DNA from: Rhizobiaceae bacterium | GTDB lineage: Bacteria > Pseudomonadota > Alphaproteobacteria > Rhizobiales > Rhizobiaceae | Assembly: GCA_019635755.1 (NCBI GenBank) | Contig: JAHBYW010000005.1 | Coordinates: 186,001-250,000, forward strand | Length of the DNA: 64,000 nt | Reading direction: 5' to 3' | Part shown: one piece after another, positions 47,744 to 56,917 of the stretch | How the letters are laid out: each line of letters opens with the position of its first letter | Numbering within the stretch: position 1 is the stretch's first letter | Notes under the pieces: model-generated | What the model was told of the DNA's origin: nothing | Database searches by the model: none | Seen by the model: the letters and a program-made list of their open reading frames with translations, nothing else | Position numbers and translations under genes: made by a program

Positions 47744-47856
47744 GGCGGACCTGCGCGCCGCGAACCGGCGGCATGGGCCGAACTGACCACGCCTGGCCCG
47801 TCGATTGCCCGTATCGGGGCCTCGTCAAACCGTTCGCCAGCCTGTAACTGCCGCGC

Positions 47857-48774
47857 ATGACCTCCGGCACCGGCTTCTTCTCGACCCGCAACGCGCTTCT
47901 GGCGGGCGTGCTGCTGATGCTGGCCGGCGATTTCATGTTCGCGCTCAACGACGCGCTGGGCAAATGGCTGGTGGCGACCTTCACGGTCGGGCAGGTGATG
48001 CTGATCCGCTCGATCGGTGCCTTCATCATACTCGGGCCGCTGATCGCCCGGCAGGGGCCGGCGAACCTGCTCCGCGTCGACCGGCCGCTGGTCCAGGCGT
48101 TCCGTGCCGTGCTGACCGCGGTCGAGACGACGCTGTTCTACGCCGCCGTCGTCTACCTGCCGCTGGCCGACGTGATGAGCTTCTACATGGCGGGCCCGAT
48201 CTATGTCGCGGCGCTGTCGCATGTGATGCTGGGAGAGAAGGTCGGCTGGCGCCGCTGGATCGCCATCCTGCTCGGCTTCGTCGGCGTGCTTGTGATCCTG
48301 AGGCCGGGATCGGCGGAGCTGTCGACCGGCTCGCTCATCGCGATTGCCGGCAGCCTGGCCTTCGCGCTGACGATCATCCTCGGGCGCATGCTGCGCGGCA
48401 CGAGCGACACGACGCTGGTGACCTGGCAGACGATCTGCGCGCTCGCCATCGGGGTGGTCATGTCGCTGGGCAACTGGACGCCGGCCGGTGCGTTCGACTG
48501 GGGCGCGATGCTGCTGCTGGGGGTCGTCGCCTGCATCGCGCACCTGCTGATCGTACGCGCGCTGAAGCTGGCGCCCGCGGCCACGCTGGCGCCGCTGCAC
48601 TACACGCTGCTGCTCTGGGCCATCGTCTTCGGCTGGCTGTTCTTCAACGATCTCCCGGACGCGCAGACGCTTGTCGGGGCCGGACTCGTCGTGGTCGCCG
48701 GCCTGTTCATCGTGCATCGCCAGAAGGTCGTGGCGGACGTGCCGCCGGAGGACGTGCGCGAAAGCGTGTCCTGA
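47857..48774 (+). CDS. EamA-family DMT transporter
   Basis: 305 residues with about ten membrane segments and two EamA repeats (LLMLAGDFMFALNDALGKWL, VAALSHVMLGEKVGWRRWIA). Resembles the riboflavin or S-adenosylmethionine-type DMT exporters in length and loops, but no substrate is assigned. Its TGA directly abuts the TAG of the convergent CAP-domain gene. Confidence 0.88.
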   Translation: MTSGTGFFSTRNALLAGVLLMLAGDFMFALNDALGKWLVATFTVGQVMLIRSIGAFIILGPLIARQGPANLLRVDRPLVQAFRAVLTAVETTLFYAAVVYLPLADVMSFYMAGPIYVAALSHVMLGEKVGWRRWIAILLGFVGVLVILRPGSAELSTGSLIAIAGSLAFALTIILGRMLRGTSDTTLVTWQTICALAIGVVMSLGNWTPAGAFDWGAMLLLGVVACIAHLLIVRALKLAPAATLAPLHYTLLLWAIVFGWLFFNDLPDAQTLVGAGLVVVAGLFIVHRQKVVADVPPEDVRESVS

Positions 48775-49260
48775 CTATTCGGAGAGCACCAGCGCCCAGT
48801 AGCGGGCGCCGTCGGCGCCCGGCGCCTCGGCCGATGCCAGCCCGAACTTCGAGAAGCGCGGGTCGAGCATGTTCCTGCGATGGCCCGACGAATTCATCCA
48901 GGCGGTGAACAGGCCGCCGGCGTCGAAGCGACCGCGCGCGATGTTTTCCGCAGCCATGCCCTGGATGCGATTCTCGCGGACGCGCGAGGCGAAATCCCGG
49001 CCGCGTCCGGTCGTGTGCTCCATGCGGCCGCTCTTCGCCATGTAGGCGGCCTGCTGCGCGGCGGCGCGTTCCAGCACGGGATCGGACGAGAGCAGGGAAA
49101 GGCCGTGCGACGAGCGGATCCTGGCAAGCGCCTCGTCGCCCGATTTCGCCTCGATCACGGTCTTCGCCGTCGTCGGGCCGAGGCCGAGGTCGAGCACGCC
49201 CTGGCAGCCGGCGAGGGCCAGGCCGGCAAGAAGCGACGCGACGTGGATGATCTTCGGCAT
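48775..49260 (-). CDS. CAP/SCP-domain lipoprotein
   Basis: 161 residues from ATG at 49260. Lipoprotein signal with lipobox LALAGC (Cys around residue 18). The mature part is a CAP domain: ARIRSSHGLSLLSSDPVLER, QAAYMAKSGRMEHTTG, AAENIARG and WMNSSGHRRNMLDPRFSKFG. CAP proteins are secreted and of mixed function. The two conserved His (MEHT and SGHR) and Glu (AENIA) are present. Confidence 0.9.
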   Translation of the reverse strand: MPKIIHVASLLAGLALAGCQGVLDLGLGPTTAKTVIEAKSGDEALARIRSSHGLSLLSSDPVLERAAAQQAAYMAKSGRMEHTTGRGRDFASRVRENRIQGMAAENIARGRFDAGGLFTAWMNSSGHRRNMLDPRFSKFGLASAEAPGADGARYWALVLSE

Positions 49261-49397
49261 GGTTCCCGATCCGGTCGATCGTCGTTTCCGGCGGGATCGT
49301 GGCTTTTTGGTGGGCCGGCAATTCGTGCGCGAAAGGCCCACCCCGCCCGACGCGCGGCGCATCGACCTCCCCGCAAGGGGGAGGTTGGCGCCGCATG

Positions 49398-50306
49398 CTA
49401 CCCTTTGGCGATCACCGCTACGTGGCGGGCAAAGGCGGCCGTCTCCATCAGCGCCTTGCAGCGCGCGAAACGCCCGTCGGCATAGGCGCGGAAATCGTCC
49501 GCCGGATTGCTATTGGCGAGCTGGATGAGGCCCCACAGCGTCCAGAGCAGGTCGCACATGGCCTTGTAGATGACGATGCGGCCGCGCTCGGCCGGCGTCG
49601 GCTCGCGGCCGAAATAGGCGCGCGCCATCTCCTCGTCCTGCGCCTCGCCGAACTTGCCCTCGACCGAGAGGTCGCCGAGGTCCCACATGGGATCGTTCAT
49701 ACCGGAATACTCCCAGTCGACGATCCACATGCGCTCGCCGGTGTCGAGGAAGTTCTCGCAGAGCGGATCGCAATGGCAGGCGACGAGTGGCACCGGATGC
49801 TGTGCCAGCGCGGTGCGGATGTTCTCGGCCTCGCGGACGACGTCGTGATAGCCGGCCGGAAGCGCTACATCCTTGCCGGCGAGGATCTTCAGATAGTCGT
49901 CGATCATCGAGAACAGGTAGAAGCGGAACGGGAACACCGCGCCGGAGGCGTGCAGCCTGGCAAAGGCCTCGCCGGCGCGGGCAGGCGCGCCCGCGTTCAG
50001 CTTGAAGGCGGCCGGCGACATCGTCTGCGCGCCGTCGATGAAGCGCGTGACCATCACGCCGGTGGCATCGTCGAAGTGGAGCACCTCCGGGCTGACGCCC
50101 GCCTGCGCGGCCTCCCGCGCGGCGACTGCCTCGTTGGCGCGATTGATGTATTCCTCGGTGCCCTTGCCGGGGATGCGCAGGCAGTAGTCGCCGACCTGGA
50201 AGACGAGATTGGTCAGGCCGCCCAGCCGCGTGATCTGCGCGGCACGATCCTGCAACAGAGGGATCGTAGCAATGGCCTTTCGGGCGGCGTCCAGCTCGTC
50301 ATTCAT
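49398..50306 (-). CDS. Choline/ethanolamine kinase-like phosphotransferase
   Basis: 302 residues. Kinase-like fold: GGLTNLVFQVGDYCLRIPGK (Gly-rich loop and Lys), ACHCDPLCENFLDTG (Brenner motif with catalytic Asp and Asn) and WIVDWEYSGMNDPMWDLGDL (metal-binding Asp). Belongs to the APH/choline kinase superfamily. A second relative is encoded at 53667-54551 in the betaine-type operon. Probable substrate is an amino alcohol; it diverges from the methyltransferase gene. Confidence 0.85.
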   Translation of the reverse strand: MNDELDAARKAIATIPLLQDRAAQITRLGGLTNLVFQVGDYCLRIPGKGTEEYINRANEAVAAREAAQAGVSPEVLHFDDATGVMVTRFIDGAQTMSPAAFKLNAGAPARAGEAFARLHASGAVFPFRFYLFSMIDDYLKILAGKDVALPAGYHDVVREAENIRTALAQHPVPLVACHCDPLCENFLDTGERMWIVDWEYSGMNDPMWDLGDLSVEGKFGEAQDEEMARAYFGREPTPAERGRIVIYKAMCDLLWTLWGLIQLANSNPADDFRAYADGRFARCKALMETAAFARHVAVIAKG

Positions 50307-50388
50307 GCGGGGGGTTCCTCCGTGCGGGTCGACGGTTCCACAGTTTCGGGCGCTTGGCTATGGTCGGCAAGGCACACAGGGACAGCGC

Positions 50389-51021
50389 ATGACGGATGGC
50401 AGGCATGGCGGCTCACTCGGCGCGGTCTACGACGCCAAGCGGCCGGAAGAAGTGGCGAGCCTCTACGACGGCTGGGCCGAGACCTATGATGCCGACATGG
50501 CGGCGAACGGCTACCGCCACCCGACCATCTGCCTGGCGCTGATCGCGCGACACGTGCCGCGCGGGGCGACGCCGCTGCTGGACGCCGGGGCCGGCACCGG
50601 CCTGATCGGCGAATGGCTGTCGATCACCGGCTATCCCGAGGTCGAGGCGCTCGACATTTCGGCCGGCATGCTGAATCAGGCGGCGAAGAAGAAGGTCTAC
50701 ACCAGGCTGCACACGCTGGCGCTGGGCGGGAGCCTGCCCTTCGCGGACGGGCATTTCGCCGGCATCGTCTCGGCCGGCGTGTTCACCACGGGTCATGTCG
50801 GCGCCGAGGCGCTGCCGGAACTGATCCGCATCTGCCGCAAGGGCGGCGCCATCGTGCTGACGGTGAAGAACACGCTGTGGGAGAGCGGGTTTGCGGACAG
50901 GGTCGCGGAGCTTGTCGCATCGGACACCGTCACGCGCGCGGAGGAGACGCAGCCCTACGTGTCGATGCCGGGCGAGGCGGACACGGTGCCGAGCAGAGGG
51001 CTGGTGCTGGTGGTGAGATGA
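50389..51021 (+). CDS. Class I SAM-dependent methyltransferase
   Basis: 210 residues from ATG at 50389. SAM motif LLDAGAGTGLIGEWL, followed by EALDISAGMLNQAAKKKVYT and a hydrophobic motif IVLTVKNTLWE. Resembles Williams-Beuren-type methyltransferases. Small-molecule substrate unknown; position between two choline-kinase-like genes may point to a methylated amine pathway. Confidence 0.85.
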   Translation: MTDGRHGGSLGAVYDAKRPEEVASLYDGWAETYDADMAANGYRHPTICLALIARHVPRGATPLLDAGAGTGLIGEWLSITGYPEVEALDISAGMLNQAAKKKVYTRLHTLALGGSLPFADGHFAGIVSAGVFTTGHVGAEALPELIRICRKGGAIVLTVKNTLWESGFADRVAELVASDTVTRAEETQPYVSMPGEADTVPSRGLVLVVR

Positions 51022-51043
51022 TCCCGCAGCAGCAGGGCTGAAG

Positions 51044-51213
51044 CACCCCCTCACCGTCACCGCTTCGCGGTGACACCTCTCCCCCTGCCCGGGGGAGAGG
51101 AACCGCTGCCGCGGTGGCTGCGCCAACCTTCAACGCTGGTGCAGCGGAATTCCAGCTTGGTTCCTCTCCCCCGAGCAGGGGGAGAGGTGGCCCGTAGGGC
51201 CGGTGAGGGGGTG
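51044..51213. repeat. Composite palindromic repeat (type A)
   Basis: Inverted ends CACCCCCTCACCG and CGGTGAGGGGGTG, paired CCTCTCCCCC...GGGGGAGAGG blocks, and a core with GAACCGCTGCCGC and CCAACCTTCAACGCTG. The core matches, in reverse complement, that of the copy at 54575-54761. Ends 3 bp before the stop of the DMGDH-like gene. Confidence 0.85.
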
Positions 51214-51216
51214 GTG

Positions 51217-53670
51217 TTAAGCCTTCACCCGCTCCGCCTTCGGGTCGTAGAGTGGGTCGAGATGGATGTGCGCCGGCGTGTTTTCCATCGCCACGACCAG
51301 TTCGTAGTCGCCGGACAGGAGAAAGTCGTCGGTGACGCCGTCGGCGTCGCGCACATAGCCATAGCCGATGTTCTTGCCGAGCGTGTAGCCGAAGCCGCCT
51401 GAGGTCAGGTAACCGACCGGCTGACCGTTCCTCAGGATCGTCTCGCGGCCGACCAGCACGATCTCCTTGTCGTCCACCGTGAAGCCCGCGAAGCGTTTTG
51501 TCGGCGATGTGCCTGAGGCGGCCTCCAGCGCGCGGCGGCCGAGGAAGTCGGTGTTCTTCCTGAGCTTGACGGCCCAGCCGAGACCGGCCTCCATCGGCGT
51601 GTCGTTCGGCGTGATGTCGGAACCCCAGGCGCGGTAGCCCTTCTCCAGCCGGAGCGATTCCAGCGCTCGATAGCCGACCGGTCGGATGCCGTGCGGCTTG
51701 CCGGCATGCATCAGCGCGTCGAACACCTCGCCGGTCGCAGCAATCGGCACATGCAGCTCCCAGCCGAGCTCGCCGACATAGGTGACGCGCAGCGCCCGGA
51801 CCGTGTGCCCGGCGATGGGAATTTCGCGGACATGGCCAAACGGGAAGCCGGCGTTGGACACATCGGCCGGGGTGACCTGGAAGAGAACGTCGCGGGCGCG
51901 CGGCCCCATGAGCGACAGGGTACCGAAATCCTCGGTCACGTCGGTCAGCCGGGCGTCGAGGCCGGCGGGGATATGGTCGCGGATCCAGCCGAAATCATGC
52001 GTGCGGAAGCCGGTGCCGGTGACGATGTAGAACTTTTCCTCCGTCAGCCGCGCCACGGTCAGGTCTGCCTCGATGCCGCCGCGCGTGTTGAGAAGCTGGG
52101 TGTAGGTGAGGCGTCCGACCGGCTTCGACACGTCGTTGGCGCAGATCCAGTCGAGCACCTTTTGCGCGTCCGTCCCCGTCAGCTCGTATTTGGCGAAGGA
52201 GGACTGGTCGAAGATGCCGACCTTTTCGCGCACCAGACGATGCTCTTCGCCGACCGGGCCGAACCAGTTCTGCCGGCCCATCGAATAGACGTCCTTCGCC
52301 TCCATGCCGTCCGGCGCGAACCAGTTCGGCCGCTCCCAGCCGAGCTTGGAGCCGAACACGGCGCGATGCGATTTCAGCCGCTCGTAGAGCGGCGAGACGA
52401 TGCGCGGTCGTCCGGATTCGTATTCCTCGTGCGGGAAGCCGATCGTGTAGTGCTTGCCGTACGCCTCGAGCGTGCGGTCGCGCACCCAGCCGCGGTCGCG
52501 GTGCATGTCCGAGAAGCGGCGGATGTCGACGACCCAGAGGTCGAGCGGCGCCTCGCCATCCACCACCCATTGCGCCAGAACCCAGCCGGCGCCGCCGCCC
52601 GACGCGATGCCGAAGGCGTTGAAACCGGCGCCGACGAACATGTTGGCGCATTCCGGCGCGACGCCGAGGATGAAATTGCCGTCCGGCGTAAAACTCTCCG
52701 GACCGTTGATCATCTGCTTGACGCCGGTTTTCTCCAGCGCCGGCACGCGCGCGATCGCCTCAGCCATGTGCTGCTCGAAATGATCGTAGTCGTCGTCGAA
52801 CAGGCGGAACTGCCAGTCGGCCGGCACGTCTCCGCCTGGCAGGCCGGTCTCCCACGCCTGCGGGTTCGGCTCGTAGCCGCCCATGACAAGCCCGCCGACC
52901 TCCTCCTTGAAATAGGTGCGGCGGTCGGGATCGCGGATCGTCGGCGCATCGGCGGCCAGGCCGTCGATCTTCTCGGTGATGATGTACTGATGCTTCACAG
53001 GCTGGAGCGGCACGTTGATGCCGGCCAGCGCGCCGACCTGCCGCGCCCACTGGCCGGCGCAGTTGACGACCTTGTCGCAGGCGATGTCGCCCTTGGCGGT
53101 GTTCACCTTGAGGATGCGGCCGTCCTTCATCTCGAAGCCGGTGACGCGCACGTCTTCGAACAGCTTTGCGCCGTGCAAGCGCGCGCCCTTGGCGAGCGAC
53201 TGCGCGATGTCGGACGGCGAGGCCTGGCCGTCGGTCGGCAGCCAGGATGCGCCGACGAGGTCGGACACCTCCATCAGCGGCCACATGGCCTTCACTTCGG
53301 CCGGCGTCAGCAGGGCCATGTCCATGCCGAAGCTCTTGGCGGTCGTAGCGAGCCGGCGGAACTCGGTCCAGCGGTCCTGGTTGGTGGCGAGCCTGAGGCA
53401 GCCGGTCATCTTCCAGCCGGTGGCGAGCCCGGTCTCGGCCTCCAGCTGCTTATAGAGCTCGACGGAGTACTTCAGCACGCGCGTGATCGAGGCCGAGGAA
53501 CGGAGCTGCCCGACGAGGCCGGCGGCGTGCCAGGTGGAGCCGGAGGTGAGTTTGCCCTGCTCGAGCAAGACGACGTCGGCCTTGTGCTGCTTGGCGAGGT
53601 GGTAGGCCGTCGAGCAACCGATGATGCCGCCGCCGATGACGACGATCTGGGCATGTGATGGAAGTGTCAC
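51217..53670 (-). CDS. Dimethylglycine/sarcosine dehydrogenase-like flavoenzyme with GcvT domain
   Basis: 817 residues from GTG at 53670, whose GTGA overlaps the upstream phosphotransferase stop by 4 bp. N-terminal DAO domain: IVVIGGGIIGCSTAYHLAKQ dinucleotide motif and SGSTWHAAGL with His48, the covalent-FAD His of DMGDH enzymes. C-terminal GcvT-type folate-binding domain (about 420-817: DQSSFAKYELTGTDAQKVLD). Oxidatively demethylates an N-methylated glycine and passes the one-carbon unit to tetrahydrofolate. Last gene of the betaine-type operon. Confidence 0.92.
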   Translation of the reverse strand: MTLPSHAQIVVIGGGIIGCSTAYHLAKQHKADVVLLEQGKLTSGSTWHAAGLVGQLRSSASITRVLKYSVELYKQLEAETGLATGWKMTGCLRLATNQDRWTEFRRLATTAKSFGMDMALLTPAEVKAMWPLMEVSDLVGASWLPTDGQASPSDIAQSLAKGARLHGAKLFEDVRVTGFEMKDGRILKVNTAKGDIACDKVVNCAGQWARQVGALAGINVPLQPVKHQYIITEKIDGLAADAPTIRDPDRRTYFKEEVGGLVMGGYEPNPQAWETGLPGGDVPADWQFRLFDDDYDHFEQHMAEAIARVPALEKTGVKQMINGPESFTPDGNFILGVAPECANMFVGAGFNAFGIASGGGAGWVLAQWVVDGEAPLDLWVVDIRRFSDMHRDRGWVRDRTLEAYGKHYTIGFPHEEYESGRPRIVSPLYERLKSHRAVFGSKLGWERPNWFAPDGMEAKDVYSMGRQNWFGPVGEEHRLVREKVGIFDQSSFAKYELTGTDAQKVLDWICANDVSKPVGRLTYTQLLNTRGGIEADLTVARLTEEKFYIVTGTGFRTHDFGWIRDHIPAGLDARLTDVTEDFGTLSLMGPRARDVLFQVTPADVSNAGFPFGHVREIPIAGHTVRALRVTYVGELGWELHVPIAATGEVFDALMHAGKPHGIRPVGYRALESLRLEKGYRAWGSDITPNDTPMEAGLGWAVKLRKNTDFLGRRALEAASGTSPTKRFAGFTVDDKEIVLVGRETILRNGQPVGYLTSGGFGYTLGKNIGYGYVRDADGVTDDFLLSGDYELVVAMENTPAHIHLDPLYDPKAERVKA

Positions 53671-54551
53671 GGACGTTTCCCGTATTCTGTTCTGTATTGA
53701 TCCAGCGCTGCGTCGAGCCGCTGGAGGTTCTCGGCCGTGTAGGCGACGTAGTCGGCGCCCGGTGCGTCGAGGTGAAGCTCCGACACCATGCTCCACATCG
53801 CCTCGCGCAGCAGCGAAGCGACCTGCATCGCGGCGTGCGACCTCCGCAGCGCCGCGTCGGGCGCATGGCCGAAATAGGCGTCGAGCAGGTCGTCGGATTC
53901 CTCCGCCGTCATGCCGGCGTTGGACGCCGCGCCCGCGAGGTCGAACATCGCCGTGTTGAAGCCGGCATATTCGAAGTCGATCAGCCAGAGCCGCGTGCCG
54001 TCGTCGAGGATGTTGGCGGGCAAGAGGTCGTTGTGCCCGAAGATCACCGGCAGAGGCGCCTGCGCGGCTTCGAGCTCGTCGGCGAGGTCGAGGAAGACGG
54101 GCATGCGGCTGGCCATGCGGCTGTTGCCGTCGGCCAGCGTGCGCGCATAGTCGCGGATGACGTGGAAGACCCAGAACATGAAGCCGGCGCCGGTCACGTG
54201 GCGCGGCATCTCGTCGTGGAAGCGGCGCATGAGCGCGGCGATGCGACGGCGGTTGGCGCGGACGTCTTCGCCGGAATAGGTCGCGGCGCCGAGGAACTCC
54301 GTCACCATCATGCCGGGCTGCGCGTAGAGCACCTTTGGCGCAAAACCGGCGGCATGCGCGGCGCGCGCCACCATGATCTCGCGCTCGCGGAAGACATGAT
54401 GGAACGGGAAGTCACGGCCGAAGCGGACGACGTGCCGGGTGCCGCCGTCGGTGACGACCCAGCTCTCGTTCGAGAGGCCGCCCTTCAGGGGCTGGATGTC
54501 GATGGCCCCGGTCCATATGGGGATGGCGCGGATGCGGTCGAGGGTGGTCAT
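53667..54551 (-). CDS. Choline kinase-like phosphotransferase in a betaine-type operon
   Basis: 294 residues from ATG at 54551, with AAGGAGG upstream. Motifs: LKGGLSNESWVVTDGGTRHV, FGHNDLLPANILDDG (catalytic loop) and LIDFEYAGFNTAMFDLA. Overlaps the flavoenzyme gene by 4 bp (GTGA). Kinases of this type phosphorylate choline or related amino alcohols; coupling with a betaine-type importer and a demethylating enzyme suggests handling of a choline-like compound. Substrate is inference. Confidence 0.88.
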   Translation of the reverse strand: MTTLDRIRAIPIWTGAIDIQPLKGGLSNESWVVTDGGTRHVVRFGRDFPFHHVFREREIMVARAAHAAGFAPKVLYAQPGMMVTEFLGAATYSGEDVRANRRRIAALMRRFHDEMPRHVTGAGFMFWVFHVIRDYARTLADGNSRMASRMPVFLDLADELEAAQAPLPVIFGHNDLLPANILDDGTRLWLIDFEYAGFNTAMFDLAGAASNAGMTAEESDDLLDAYFGHAPDAALRRSHAAMQVASLLREAMWSMVSELHLDAPGADYVAYTAENLQRLDAALDQYRTEYGKRP

Positions 54552-54574
54552 GGTTGCGCCTCCTTGGAGGAAAG

Positions 54575-54761
54575 CACCCCCACCCCGGCCCTTCGGGCCA
54601 CCTCTCCCCCTGCCCGGGGGAGAGGAACCCAAGCTGAAGTTTCGCTGCGCCAGCGTTGAAGGTTGGGGCGGCCGGCGCGGCAGCGGTTCCTCTCCCCCGG
54701 GCAGGGGGAGAGGTGGTTCGCTCGGCGGCAACGCCGCCGCAAGCGAACCGGTGAGAGGGTG
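54575..54761. repeat. Composite palindromic repeat (type A)
   Basis: Inverted CCTCTCCCCCTGCCCGGGGGAGAGG blocks around a core with CAGCGTTGAAGGTTGG and CGGCAGCGGTTCCTC, the reverse complement of the 51044-51213 core. Outer ends CACCCCCACCCCGG and CCGGTGAGAGGGTG. Located between the permease and phosphotransferase genes of the same operon. Confidence 0.85.
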
Positions 54762-54783
54762 CTGCGGGAACGCGACGAAAGCA

Positions 54784-56799
54784 TCACACCAGCCCCAGCC
54801 GCTTCTTCGTTCGCGCCGCACCGGCCGCGATCAGCCGGTCGGCGATGATGGCGATGAACGCGACGGCCAGACCGGCGACGAGGCCGCGGCCGGTGTCGGC
54901 CTTCGTCAGCGCGATGTAGACCTCCTGGCCGAGGTCGCGCGTGCCGACGAGCGCGGTGATGACCAGCATCGACAGAGCGAACATGATCGTCTGGTTGAGC
55001 CCGAGCATGATCTCCGGCAGCGCGAGCTTCAGCTTGATCTTGGTGAGGATCTGCCAGCGCGTGCAGCCCATAGCGCGGCCGGCCTCGATGAGGTTCGGGT
55101 CGACCCTGCGCAGGCCGAGCACCGTGTAGCGGATCGCCGGCGCGATCGCATAGGCGACGACAGCGATCATCGCGGTGAAGTCGCCGACGCGGAAGAGCAT
55201 GACGGCGGGCATCAGGTAGACGAAGGACGGCAGCGTCTGCAGCGTGTCGATGACCGCCTGCACCCAGCGCCAGAGCCGGTCGCGCTCGGCCGCGAGGACG
55301 CCGACCGGAATGCCGATGAGCGCGGCGAACACCACGGAGATGCCGCAGAGATAGACGGTGACGGTCGCCTTGTCCCACTGGCCGGTCGCGGCGATGAGGA
55401 AGGAAAGGGCGCCGGTGGTGAGCGCCAGCCGCCAGCCGCCGAGCCGCCAGCCGGCGAAGGCGAGCAACGCCACGACGCCGGCCCACGGCAACTCGGCGAG
55501 GAAGCGCTTGAACGGCACCAGCACGTTGAGAAGCAGGGCGTTCTTGACCGCCTCGAACGTGTCGAAGAAGTTCACGTTGATCCAGCGCACGACCTCGTTG
55601 AAGAAGGTGCCGGTCGAGAGCTTCAGCGCGTCCGGGTAGGATTGCACCGCCGGGACGACGAGGCCGATGATGGCGGTAATCATCACGAACGCGAGCGCGC
55701 CCACGAGATAGCCGTGGCGGGCGACGAACCCGGCTTCGGCGGCATGCGCGCTTTCGCCCGCCTTGATCGCGTAGGCCTGACTGAGCCGGTCGAGCGCAAC
55801 GGCCAGCGCGACGATGGCCAGCCCCGCTTCCAGACCGGCGCCGATGTCGAGGCGGCGCAGCGCCGCCAGCACGTCGAAGCCGAGCCCGCCGGCGCCGATC
55901 ATCGAGGCGATGATGACCATGTTGAGCGAGAGCATGATGACCTGGTTGACGCCGACCATGAGGCTGTCGCGCGCCGAGGGCACCATGATGCGCCAGGTCA
56001 TCTGCCGGCGCGTGCAGCCGATCATCCGGCCGAGGTCGAGGATTTCGCTGGGCACGCCCTTCAGCGCCAGCGTCGTGATGCGCGTCATCGGCGGCATCGC
56101 GTAGATGAGCGTGGCGACGACGGCGGCCGTCGGGCCGAAGCCGAACAGGAAGAGGATCGGCACGAGGTAGGCGAAGACCGGGATCGTCTGCATCAGGTCG
56201 AGCACGGGCGTGAGCGCGCGCTCGAAGCGCTCCCAGCGATAGGCGGCGATGCCGAGCAGCAGCCCGCCGACGACGCCGATCGGCACCGCGACGAGGATCG
56301 AGGCCAGCGTCACCATCGCGGAGTTCCACTGTCCGAAGACGGCGAGGAAGCCGAAGCAGACGCCGACGAGGATGGCCAGCCTGCGGCCGCCGGCATACAG
56401 GCCGAGCAGGACGACGATCGCGATGACGGCGATCCACGGGAGCGGCGGCACGATCTGCACCGCGCCTGAGCCCTGGCCGGAGAGGAAGCCGGTGGAGATG
56501 AGGCTGAGTGCGAACCGGTACGGCAGGTCGATGATTGCGGCGATGAAGCGGGTGAGCTGCGTGAAGGTGAACAGACCGAAGCTCGCCTCGTTGACCAGCC
56601 ACTTCATGAAGTCGCCGATCCAGCGCGCGGCGGGGATCAGCCAGTCCTTCGGGTATGTGAACAGCGCCGGCAGCCGCTCGGGGCCGGCGAGCCAGAGCGC
56701 CACGAAGGCGATTCCGGCCACGAGCCAGGGGACCGAGATGCGGGCAGGCGTCAGGCGCGGTGCGATGACCCGGCTTGTGTCGAGGGCAGGGGCGGTCAT
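54784..56799 (-). CDS. Glycine betaine-type ABC transporter permease, tandem fusion
   Basis: 671 residues, about twice a normal ProW. Two ProW-type units are joined: the first with GVPSEILDLGRMIGCTRRQM (EAA-like loop), the second with VDPNLIEAGRAMGCTRWQIL. Each has QTIP/QTLPSFVYL segments and about six membrane helices. A single chain can therefore form the whole channel. Works with the ATPase and binding-protein genes upstream to import betaine-like quaternary amines. Confidence 0.92.
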   Translation of the reverse strand: MTAPALDTSRVIAPRLTPARISVPWLVAGIAFVALWLAGPERLPALFTYPKDWLIPAARWIGDFMKWLVNEASFGLFTFTQLTRFIAAIIDLPYRFALSLISTGFLSGQGSGAVQIVPPLPWIAVIAIVVLLGLYAGGRRLAILVGVCFGFLAVFGQWNSAMVTLASILVAVPIGVVGGLLLGIAAYRWERFERALTPVLDLMQTIPVFAYLVPILFLFGFGPTAAVVATLIYAMPPMTRITTLALKGVPSEILDLGRMIGCTRRQMTWRIMVPSARDSLMVGVNQVIMLSLNMVIIASMIGAGGLGFDVLAALRRLDIGAGLEAGLAIVALAVALDRLSQAYAIKAGESAHAAEAGFVARHGYLVGALAFVMITAIIGLVVPAVQSYPDALKLSTGTFFNEVVRWINVNFFDTFEAVKNALLLNVLVPFKRFLAELPWAGVVALLAFAGWRLGGWRLALTTGALSFLIAATGQWDKATVTVYLCGISVVFAALIGIPVGVLAAERDRLWRWVQAVIDTLQTLPSFVYLMPAVMLFRVGDFTAMIAVVAYAIAPAIRYTVLGLRRVDPNLIEAGRAMGCTRWQILTKIKLKLALPEIMLGLNQTIMFALSMLVITALVGTRDLGQEVYIALTKADTGRGLVAGLAVAFIAIIADRLIAAGAARTKKRLGLV

Positions 56800-56820
56800 G
56801 GATACGTACCCCAGCCGGCA

Positions 56821-56901
56821 ACCCCTCCCCGCAAGGGGCAGGGGAAGCTCCCGCGCCTAAGTCCCCCTCCCCCTTGCGGGGAGGGGTTAGGGGTGGGGGT
56901 A
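56821..56901. repeat. Intergenic GC-rich palindromic repeat (type C)
   Basis: CCCCTCCCCGCAAGGGGCAGGGG and CCCCCTCCCCCTTGCGGGGAGGGG enclose a GGAAGCTCCCGCGCC core that matches the element at 9841-9920. It fills the gap between the ATPase and permease genes of the betaine-type transporter. Confidence 0.78.
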
Positions 56902-56917
56902 TGACGCGGGACGCTCA

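Noticed and set aside
54439-56469. A 676-residue plus-strand frame opposite the betaine permease.
   Set aside because: Low-complexity Asp/Glu/Arg/His-rich translation with no family motif, fully antisense to a well-supported permease gene.
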